Below are positions 1 to 5,592 of a stretch of DNA of 10,753 nucleotides, piece after piece. Below the pieces are notes generated by a model. The model was given only the letters and a program-made list of their open reading frames with translations, was not told the DNA's origin and ran no database searches. Position 1 is the stretch's first letter, and each line of letters begins with the position of its first letter. Origin of the DNA: Bacillota bacterium (lineage in GTDB: Bacteria; Bacillota; Clostridia; Lachnospirales; Lachnospiraceae). Where the stretch lies: positions 1 through 10,753 of the forward strand of contig JAFACO010000271.1 in the NCBI GenBank assembly GCA_023425485.1, given 5' to 3'. The position numbers and the translations under genes were made by a program.

Positions 1-21
1 CCTATGAGCTCATTATCCGGA

Positions 22-726
22 TTATTCACCCAGATAAGCTTTCTTAACAGACTCATCATTCATTAGTTTATCCGCATCATCTGCAAGTACGATTTTACCT
101 GTCTCAAGTACATAGGCACGATTTGCAATGGATAATGCTTTTTTAGCATTCTGTTCAACAAGTAAAACTGTGGTTCCACTTGCACTAATACTTTTAATAA
201 TATCAAATATTTCACCCACAAGAATCGGAGAAAGTCCCATGGAAGGCTCATCCATAAGAATAATTCTTGGCTTCGACATTAATGCACGTCCCATAGCAAG
301 CATTTGCTGCTCACCACCACTAAGGGTTCCAGCCAGCTGGCTTTTACGCTCTCTTAATCTAGGGAATCTCTTGTAAACACTCTCCATAGATTCTTCAATT
401 TCATGCTTATCCTTACGGGTAAAGGCACCCATCAAAAGATTCTCATATACAGTCAGCTGTGCAAATACATGTCTGCCCTCCGGTACATGAGCAATTCCCA
501 AAGGAACAATCTTATGAGCAGGAATTTTCTGAAGGTCTTGACCTTCAAAGATTACCTCACCGCTTTTGGCGGTTATAAGTCCAGTTATGGTATGCAAAAT
601 GGTCGTTTTCCCCGCACCATTTGCTCCAATCAGGGCTATAACTTCACCTTCATTTACTTTAAAGGATACATCCTTAATTGCTTGAATCACTCCATAATAA
701 ACTTGCAAATTTTTAACTTCCAGCAT
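22..726 (-). CDS. livF: LivF-type ATPase of branched-chain amino acid ABC transporter
   Basis: This is one of two nucleotide-binding subunits that power a LIV/HAAT-family amino acid importer, acting on the cytoplasmic face of the membrane. The 234-residue length is normal for LivF. Visible motifs are Walker A GANGAGKT at residues 34-41, the ABC signature LSGGEQQ at 135-141, and Walker B IILMDE at 155-160. The H-loop region reads LLVEQNA, with Gln where many ABC ATPases have His, which is usual for LivF. The C-terminus KKAYLGE is typical of LivG/LivF pairs. The ATG at 726 follows GGAGG by 11 nt, a rather long spacing. The gene lies 17 nt after livG and is the last visible gene of the operon. 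Only 21 bases follow its stop, so its terminator cannot be seen. Confidence 0.95.
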   Translation of the reverse strand: MLEVKNLQVYYGVIQAIKDVSFKVNEGEVIALIGANGAGKTTILHTITGLITAKSGEVIFEGQDLQKIPAHKIVPLGIAHVPEGRHVFAQLTVYENLLMGAFTRKDKHEIEESMESVYKRFPRLRERKSQLAGTLSGGEQQMLAMGRALMSKPRIILMDEPSMGLSPILVGEIFDIIKSISASGTTVLLVEQNAKKALSIANRAYVLETGKIVLADDADKLMNDESVKKAYLGE

Positions 727-743
727 CGCTTATAATTCCTCCA

Positions 744-1502
744 TTATTCCCCTAGATATGCTTTAATTACCTCTGGATTATTAAGTACGTCTCCAGGTAA
801 TCCGTTTGCTAGTTCCATACCAAAGTTCAATACAAAAATTTTCTCGCAGATGCCTGCTACAAGTTTCATGTCATGCTCTATCAATAATATTGTAACATCA
901 TATTTCTTACGAATCAAAGTAATTGTTTTCATTAATTCTTCTGTTTCAGAAGGATTCATACCTGCCGCAGGCTCGTCAAGGAGCAAAAGCTTCGGATTTG
1001 TTGCAAGCGCTCTTGCAATCTCAAGCTTTCTTTGCTTACCATAGGGAAGATTCGCGGATAATAAATGTGCTTCCTTATCCAAATCAAATACCTTAAGGAT
1101 TTCCATCGCACGTTCATTCATCTCTCTTTCCGTTTTAAAAAAGATCGGCAGACGAAGGATACCAGCCAGTGTCGAGTATCGATGGTTATTGTGAAGTCCT
1201 AATTTAACATTATCCAGCACGGTTAAAGCTTTGAATAATCTAATATTTTGAAAGGTTCTTGCAATACCAGCTTTATTAATTTCTATTGTGCTAAGTCCAG
1301 TAATATCTACGCCATCCAAAGTAACCACACCAGCATCTGGTTTGTAAACACCGGTCAGCAAGTTAAAGGCAGTTGTTTTACCTGCTCCATTGGGACCAAT
1401 GAGTCCATATAACTCTCCCTTTTCAATAGTAAGATCAATGGAATCAACCGCTCTTAAACCACCGAAGGAGATACCTAAGTTCTTAACTGTTAACATTGCC
1501 AT
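744..1502 (-). CDS. livG: LivG-type ATPase of branched-chain amino acid ABC transporter
   Basis: This is the second ATPase of the importer, expected to pair with LivF beneath the LivH/LivM channel. I place the start at the ATG at 1502 (MAMLTVKNLG), which has GGAGG 9 nt upstream and follows the livM stop by 4 nt. A longer reading from 1541 would overlap livM and add 13 unusual basic residues. From this start the protein has 252 residues. Walker A GPNGAGKT lies at 36-43. Further along are the LivG-type signature LPYGKQRKLEIARAL, Walker B LLLLDEPAAGMNP and an H-loop with histidine in LLIEHD. The C-terminus KAYLGE matches LivF. The tight spacing implies co-transcription, and possibly translational coupling, with livM. 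Confidence 0.95.
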   Translation of the reverse strand: MAMLTVKNLGISFGGLRAVDSIDLTIEKGELYGLIGPNGAGKTTAFNLLTGVYKPDAGVVTLDGVDITGLSTIEINKAGIARTFQNIRLFKALTVLDNVKLGLHNNHRYSTLAGILRLPIFFKTEREMNERAMEILKVFDLDKEAHLLSANLPYGKQRKLEIARALATNPKLLLLDEPAAGMNPSETEELMKTITLIRKKYDVTILLIEHDMKLVAGICEKIFVLNFGMELANGLPGDVLNNPEVIKAYLGE

Positions 1503-1506
1503 AACT

Positions 1507-2589
1507 TTATGCCTCCCTCTTCTTCTTAAATAGTGATCCAATGTTAATTGGATGATTCTTACGCCATGCGATCAGGGTTGGATTCCAATTGAAAATCATC
1601 ATTACAATTAAGACAACTGCATAGATTAGCATACGATAATTGCTCACAACTCGTAAGTATTCTGGGAGAAGTGTTAATATCACAGCTGCAATGATGGATC
1701 CACGGATATTACCAATTCCACCTAGTACCACAAATACCAGAATCATAATTGACATATTATAACCAAAATTCTTTGGAGTAGCTACTAAGGTTGATAGGTT
1801 ATGTGAGTAAAGCACACCTGCCACACCTGCTATAGCTGCGGATAAGGAAAAGGCAAGAATTCTAAACTTTGTAATATCAATACCTACAGATTCAGCCGCA
1901 ATACGGTTGTCACGAATTGCCATGATAGCACGACCGGAACGTGAATTTATTAAGTTTGAGATAATTAAATATACTATAATTAATAAGATTACAGCAACTG
2001 TAAAGGTAGAATCCTTTGGAGTTCCAGAAACACCTTTTGCTCCTCCGATTAAAACCTCTCCGCCCTCTGCCAGATTTAGATTTGTTGCGTCTACCATGGA
2101 AAAATGAAGACCATTCTTATCTATTCCGAGATTAATAACATTTATAACATTTTTCACAATCTCACCAAAGGCAAGGGTTACAATTGCCAGATAATCGCCA
2201 CGAAGTCTTAATACAACAACACCTATTAAAACCCCGAAGACTCCTGCAAGGATTGCTCCGATTATAATTGCGAGTGTAAAACGAAGAAAGGTATTGGGAA
2301 TAATATCAATCATGGTTTTTGAAAACAATGCACCACTGAAAGCACCCACGCACATAAAACCAGCATGACCTAAGCTCAACTCACCCAGAATACCAACCGT
2401 AAGGTTTAAGGACACTGCTAAAATGGAATAGTAACACAATGGAATTAACAAGCCCTGCATCAGGTTGGACATCATTCCAGTTGCTATCATAATCTGACAA
2501 ATAATATATACAATAACGATAATCCCAATCGTTATAAGATTGGTACGAGTGGATTTATTCATTTGATGAAATACTTTTCCTTTTGACAT
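1507..2589 (-). CDS. livM: LivM-type permease of branched-chain amino acid ABC transporter
   Basis: This is an integral membrane permease that forms the translocation path together with LivH. From the ATG at 2589 it has 360 residues. They include many hydrophobic segments, the family-typical stretch LNLTVGILGELSLGHAGFM, and near the C-terminal half RSGRAIMAIRDNRIAAESVGI. That second stretch is the conserved cytoplasmic loop that contacts the ATPases. AGGTGG lies about 5 nt before the ATG. A GTG at 2598, directly after the livH stop, could add three residues but has poorer ribosome-site spacing. The long polar loop after about residue 170 (DKNGLHFSMVDATNLNLAEGG) is probably extracytoplasmic. 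The basic C-terminus KKKREA is consistent with a cytoplasmic end. Confidence 0.94.
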   Translation of the reverse strand: MSKGKVFHQMNKSTRTNLITIGIIVIVYIICQIMIATGMMSNLMQGLLIPLCYYSILAVSLNLTVGILGELSLGHAGFMCVGAFSGALFSKTMIDIIPNTFLRFTLAIIIGAILAGVFGVLIGVVVLRLRGDYLAIVTLAFGEIVKNVINVINLGIDKNGLHFSMVDATNLNLAEGGEVLIGGAKGVSGTPKDSTFTVAVILLIIVYLIISNLINSRSGRAIMAIRDNRIAAESVGIDITKFRILAFSLSAAIAGVAGVLYSHNLSTLVATPKNFGYNMSIMILVFVVLGGIGNIRGSIIAAVILTLLPEYLRVVSNYRMLIYAVVLIVMMIFNWNPTLIAWRKNHPINIGSLFKKKREA

Positions 2590-2598
2590 GTTCCCCAC

Positions 2599-3480
2599 CT
2601 ACACCTTCTCTTGCATCTTCTTACCAAGGATACCCGTTGGTTTAACAAGAAGAACAAGAATTAATATCATAAATACAATTGCATCTGCCAGCTGTGAAGA
2701 AATATAAGCTCTTCCCAATATTTCAATTACGCCCAGTAATATTCCACCGATCATAGCTCCTGGTATGGAACCAATTCCACCGAATACCGCAGCTACAAAG
2801 GCTTTGATACCAGGCATAGCACCTGAGGTTGAAGTAAGACTTGGATAGGCAGAAAACATAAGAGCACTTGCAACCGCTGCAAGAGCAGAGCCAATCGCAA
2901 AGGTAATCGCAATAGTCTTATTCACGTTGACCCCCATCAGTACTGCTGCATCTTTATCTTCGGATACCGCAAGCATACTGCGACCTGTCCTGGATTTCTT
3001 TATAAAAAGGGTCAATACAATCATAATAAGCAAGCATAAAGGAATAGTAACCAAGGTCTCACCTGATATTGTTAATGCACCATCCGCTAATTTTAATGGT
3101 GGTACTGTAATTACAGAAGTAAATGATTTTGCATCTGCACCAAAAACTAAAAGTGCTATGTTTTGTAAAAGATAACTCACACCAATGGCAGTAATTAATA
3201 CAGCCAGAGAAGAAGCCTTTCGAAGTGGCTTATAGGCTACACGCTCTATGGTGATACCTAAGATGGTACAAAAGATAATTGCTACAGGAACTGCAATCAC
3301 TGGATTTAATCCCATTGCGCTCATAGACGTAAAGATAACAAAACCACCAATCATAATAACATCGCCATGTGCAAAGTTCAGCATTTTAGCAATTCCATAT
3401 ACCATTGTATATCCAAGTGCAATGATAGAGTATACACTTCCAAGACTGATTCCTTTAATTAAATAAGAAATAAAACTCAT
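2599..3480 (-). CDS. livH: LivH-type permease of branched-chain amino acid ABC transporter
   Basis: This is the partner permease to LivM, of 293 residues from the ATG at 3480 (MSFISYLIKGISLGS). It carries the LivH hallmark pattern SIIALGYTMVYGIAKMLNFAHGD near the N-terminus, several membrane helices, and the conserved loop KKSRTGRSMLAVSEDKDAA followed by MGVNVNKT. An upstream in-frame ATG at 3507 would add nine residues (MHCMQTGVF) not expected in the family. The run GGGGG, 5 nt before the ATG at 3480, is a plausible but imperfect ribosome site. The gene begins 324 nt after the binding-protein gene, separated from it by a terminator. It therefore probably has its own promoter as well as read-through transcription. 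Confidence 0.94.
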   Translation of the reverse strand: MSFISYLIKGISLGSVYSIIALGYTMVYGIAKMLNFAHGDVIMIGGFVIFTSMSAMGLNPVIAVPVAIIFCTILGITIERVAYKPLRKASSLAVLITAIGVSYLLQNIALLVFGADAKSFTSVITVPPLKLADGALTISGETLVTIPLCLLIMIVLTLFIKKSRTGRSMLAVSEDKDAAVLMGVNVNKTIAITFAIGSALAAVASALMFSAYPSLTSTSGAMPGIKAFVAAVFGGIGSIPGAMIGGILLGVIEILGRAYISSQLADAIVFMILILVLLVKPTGILGKKMQEKV

Positions 3481-3493
3481 AAAAACCCCCGTC

Positions 3494-3510
3494 TGCATGC
3501 AATGCATGCA
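3494..3510. repeat. Double TGCATGCA palindrome before livH
   Basis: Two copies of the self-complementary octamer TGCATGCA flank a single A, so the 17-nt unit is both a direct and an inverted repeat. It sits 14-30 nt upstream of the livH start, in the expected leader. It could be a protein-binding site or could affect access to the ribosome site. Its function is unknown. Confidence 0.6.
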
Positions 3511-3575
3511 ATATTTTCATACTTCAATACCTGCATAAATAAACATCAACAGTTTAACAGGTTAACGTGCTACCT

Positions 3576-3604
3576 ATTTTATCACAGACTTAGCATTGTT
3601 ACAA
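3576..3604 (-). promoter_or_regulatory. Candidate livH promoter
   Basis: Reading the minus strand, TTGTAA (3604-3599), a 17-nt spacer and TAAAAT (3581-3576) resemble a SigA promoter. TGA directly precedes TAAAAT, giving an extended -10 (TGnTAAAAT). It lies downstream of the terminator and about 95 nt before livH, so it could drive livHMGF separately from the binding protein. The -35 matches consensus at four of six bases. Confidence 0.45.
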
Positions 3605-3640
3605 CAAAAATTACTCGAATATGACATTTCCTTATCTATA

Positions 3641-3660
3641 AGTGTCAACACACTGACACT
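3641..3660. promoter_or_regulatory. Dyad AGTGTCA-N6-TGACACT, possible operator
   Basis: A perfect 7-bp inverted repeat with a 6-nt gap lies between the terminator and the candidate livH promoter. It resembles a TnrA/GlnR half-site pair (TGTNA...TNACA), but the gap is one base too short for the 17-nt consensus, so no regulator is assigned. A TTGACA hexamer lies inside it on the minus strand, without a convincing -10 downstream. Confidence 0.4.
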
Positions 3661-3704
3661 ATTATATCCATATTAATAGTAGAATAATAACCTTTAAAAA
3701 CAAA

Positions 3705-3732
3705 ATACAGAGAGGCATTCACCTCTCTGTAT
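3705..3732 (-). terminator. Hairpin terminator after the binding-protein gene
   Basis: Two perfect 11-nt arms (ATACAGAGAGG and its complement) enclose a 6-nt loop. On the minus strand the stem is followed by TTTTGTTTTT, as in an intrinsic terminator. It starts about 70 nt past the binding-protein stop and lies before livH, so it probably allows partial read-through and gives more binding protein than permease. Confidence 0.85.
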
Positions 3733-3804
3733 AAGATTTTTCTATTTTTTATTCACCAGTCATACAAGCTTTTACACTATATATGAAATTGTAACTATCG
3801 TTAA

Positions 3805-4962
3805 CTATTCAGCAGCTACATAAGCTCCGCTCTGGATAACAACTGCTCTAGGAGCCTTGTTAACTTCACCGGTTGCATTCCAGGTCATTGCTGCACCAGT
3901 AAGACCATCAACTTGAATCTGTGTCATTGCTGTCTTTAATGCTTCGTTAATATCAGCAATGCTCATATCAGGTGTAACTTCACCTTTTTCAATTGCAGCC
4001 TTTAAAATATAAATTGCATCATAAGCATCTGCTGCGAACTGAGTAGGTACTTCATTATTGTATGCAGCCTTGTAATCAGCAACAAACTTAGTAGTTGCTG
4101 CATCAGCAGCATCTGCTGCGAATGGAGTTAATAACATAACGCCTTCAGCTAAAGCTGTATCAAAGTTTTCTACAGTAAGGATACCGTCAAGACCATCACA
4201 ACCAAAGAAAGTAGGTGCATAGTCAAGAGCTGCTGCCTGTTGTAAAATCAAAGCTGCCTGTGTATAGTAGATAGGTAAGAATACCAGATCAGCGCCAGCA
4301 TCCTTTGCTTTCTGAATCTGTACGGAGAAATCGGAATTACTTTCAGAGGTAAAGGCTTGAACTTCTACTACTTCAAATGCCTGATTCTTTGCTTCTTCAG
4401 CAAATTTCTCATAAATACCTGTAGAGTACACATCAGAGCTATCATAGATAACAGCTACTTTAGTTGCTATAGCATGCTCGCCTATGTACTGTGCCGAACC
4501 AATACCCTGGTTAGGATCTGAGAAGCATACCTGAAATACATTGCCATTTTTAATAACTTCTGTAGAAGATGCGGATGGTGTTAACTGGAACATACTATCA
4601 TTAAAGGTTTCTGCTGCAACTGCTGCGCAAGGTTTAGAAGTAACAGTACCCATAAGGATCTTCATACCCCAATCCTTTAAAGTGTTGTAAGCATTCACAG
4701 ACTTTTCTGCATCATGTACATCATCTTCAAATTTGAATTCAATCTGCTTTCCATTGATACCGCCAGCTGCATTAATTTCTTTCACTGCAAGTTCAGCACC
4801 ATTCTTAACACTCTGACCATATACAGCTGCACCTTCGGTTACAGGGCCAATACCACCAATATAAAATTTGTCGCTATCCGCTTTTTTACCACAAGCTGCT
4901 AAGCTTGCAACAACCATACTTGTTACTACAAGAAGGCTTAACATTCTTTTTATCTTTCTCAT
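3805..4962 (-). CDS. livJ: Branched-chain amino acid ABC transporter substrate-binding lipoprotein
   Basis: This is the extracytoplasmic receptor for the LivHMGF importer, of the periplasmic-binding fold typical of LivJ/LivK (Peripla_BP_6 type). The start at 4962 has an excellent AGGAGG ribosome site with 6 nt spacing, giving 385 residues. A longer reading from 5034 would run through the leader. A basic N-terminus (MRKIKR) and hydrophobic stretch lead to a lipobox LAAC at residues 21-24, so the mature protein should be lipid-anchored at Cys24. Family features include FYIGGIGPVTEGAAVYG, AVKEINAAGGINGK, and TPSASSTEVIKNGNVFQ, which carries the ligand-contacting serine/threonine region. LivJ and LivK cannot be told apart from sequence alone, and the exact ligand (Leu, Ile, Val or another amino acid) is not proven. 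Confidence 0.93.
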   Translation of the reverse strand: MRKIKRMLSLLVVTSMVVASLAACGKKADSDKFYIGGIGPVTEGAAVYGQSVKNGAELAVKEINAAGGINGKQIEFKFEDDVHDAEKSVNAYNTLKDWGMKILMGTVTSKPCAAVAAETFNDSMFQLTPSASSTEVIKNGNVFQVCFSDPNQGIGSAQYIGEHAIATKVAVIYDSSDVYSTGIYEKFAEEAKNQAFEVVEVQAFTSESNSDFSVQIQKAKDAGADLVFLPIYYTQAALILQQAAALDYAPTFFGCDGLDGILTVENFDTALAEGVMLLTPFAADAADAATTKFVADYKAAYNNEVPTQFAADAYDAIYILKAAIEKGEVTPDMSIADINEALKTAMTQIQVDGLTGAAMTWNATGEVNKAPRAVVIQSGAYVAAE

Positions 4963-4984
4963 AAATTCCCTCCTACATTCTAAA

Positions 4985-4998
4985 GATTCCTCTGAATC
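4985..4998 (-). other. Short hairpin just upstream of livJ ribosome site
   Basis: GATTC, a 4-nt loop and GAATC form a 5-bp hairpin ending about 10 nt before the AGGAGG site of the binding-protein gene. It is small and may occur by chance, but it adds to the structured leader upstream. Confidence 0.3.
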
Positions 4999-5014
4999 CA
5001 GATTATAAATAAGG

Positions 5015-5061
5015 CGTTCTACACCCAAAAGCACCTAGTGTCTTTGTACGGTGTACGAACG
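5015..5061 (-). promoter_or_regulatory. Nested stem-loop in the livJ 5' leader
   Basis: Within the predicted transcript, CGTTCGTACACC (5061-5050) pairs with GGTGTAGAACG (5025-5015), forming 11 bp with one bulged G. Inside it, AAAGACAC pairs with GTGCTTT (5045-5028) with one bulged A and a TAG loop, giving 7 bp. The two stems stack with a short asymmetric internal loop. No U-run follows, so it is not a simple terminator. It could be an RNA regulatory element or an mRNA stabiliser. It matches no riboswitch class that I recognise. Confidence 0.45.
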
Positions 5062-5077
5062 TCTTTATTCTGGATAT

Positions 5078-5106
5078 ATAATACCCTTGTATTTTCAATT
5101 TGTCAA
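5078..5106 (-). promoter_or_regulatory. Promoter of the liv operon
   Basis: On the minus strand, TTGACA (5106-5101), exactly 17 nt, then TATTAT (5083-5078) form a near-consensus SigA promoter. The predicted start site is near 5071, leaving about 110 nt of leader before the binding-protein ATG. The region upstream of the -35 is strongly AT-rich and could act as an UP element. Confidence 0.85.
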
Positions 5107-5110
5107 TATG

Positions 5111-5124
5111 GTAATTTAAATTAC
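5111..5124. promoter_or_regulatory. Perfect 14-bp palindrome upstream of the liv -35
   Basis: GTAATTTAAATTAC reads identically on both strands and sits 4 bp upstream of the -35 hexamer of the liv promoter. This is a typical place for an activator or repressor site. It does not match the CodY consensus (AATTTTCWGAAAATT). AT-rich promoters can contain such palindromes by chance. Confidence 0.4.
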
Positions 5125-5134
5125 TAAAGTATTT

Positions 5135-5407
5135 TTAAATTAATTCACCACCGCATTTATCACAAAATTCAAGGCCTTCAATTGTAATTCCTCCACAATC
5201 CGGGCAAATTATCTTTGCTGGCAGTATCTCCCGTTCAACAACTTCATATACAACCTCCTCATCATTCTCCTCTGAATCAGCAGAATGCACAATAATACTT
5301 TCCGTTTCATCTGTTTCAAAGTCTTTGGCAGACTCATTTTCTGATACGGAATTTTCCTTGTCAGAATTCTGTCTCTTCTTATTAAATAAGCGTTCTAATA
5401 ATGACAT
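5135..5407 (-). CDS. Small acidic protein with C-terminal zinc ribbon
   Basis: Function is not recognised. The 90-residue product starts at 5407 (MSLLERLFNKKRQ), preceded by GGAGGT at good spacing. A reading from 5434 adds nine residues upstream of that site. An N-terminal helix with basic residues is followed by a highly acidic, Ser/Glu/Asp-rich, probably disordered stretch (about residues 14-58). A zinc ribbon then follows, with Cys68-x2-Cys71 and Cys82-x2-Cys85, read as CPDCGG and FCDKCGGEL. Similar treble-clef ribbons occur in many small regulatory or adaptor proteins, and the fold alone does not give a role. It lies downstream of the clpX-like gene on the same strand and just upstream of the liv promoter. 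Confidence 0.8.
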   Translation of the reverse strand: MSLLERLFNKKRQNSDKENSVSENESAKDFETDETESIIVHSADSEENDEEVVYEVVEREILPAKIICPDCGGITIEGLEFCDKCGGELI

Positions 5408-5498
5408 ATTTACCTCCCTGTTAGCACTAAGCATATTACAAAATTTAATGAAAGAAACCGTTGTGGAATCCCCCGAGATATAGTTTTATTGTTTAATA

Positions 5499-5534
5499 GG
5501 CTGTTGTAAAATCTATCTTGAATTTACAACAGCC
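5499..5534. repeat. Long hairpin between clpX-like and zinc-ribbon genes
   Basis: Two perfect 12-nt arms, GGCTGTTGTAAA and TTTACAACAGCC, enclose a 12-nt loop. Neither side is followed by a clear U-run (minus strand continues TATTAAACAATAAAA), so it is at best a weak terminator or a processing/stability hairpin after clpX. The arm sequence resembles the ends of some insertion sequences (compare CTGTTGCAAA of IS6-type ends), which makes a tiny remnant or dispersed element possible. Confidence 0.6.
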
Positions 5535-5592
5535 CTTATAACAATCCTTATATTACATCTATGTTATTTCCCTATAACCATATATATTCCTA

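Larger units (their letters stand above)
3481..3804. other. Regulatory spacer between binding-protein gene and livH
   Basis: This 324-nt non-coding stretch separates the substrate-binding gene from the four membrane-complex genes. In the direction of transcription (minus strand) it holds an AT-rich 3' tail, a strong hairpin terminator, a 7-bp dyad, a candidate promoter with an extended -10, and a 17-nt palindrome just before livH. I see no open reading frame worth calling. The layout fits different expression levels for the two parts of the transporter. Confidence 0.7.

Noticed and set aside
4..13. ATGAGCTCAT palindrome after livF as terminator
   Set aside because: Only 21 bases follow the livF stop. 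The palindrome lacks a loop and no T-run can be seen before the window edge.
2590..2598. GTG start for livM at 2598
   Set aside because: It begins directly after the livH stop and would need a ribosome site inside the livH end. The ATG at 2589 has AGGTGG at better spacing.
3641..3660. TnrA/GlnR site before livH
   Set aside because: The half-sites look right but the total length is 16 instead of 17 nt, and the AT-rich centre of the consensus is missing.
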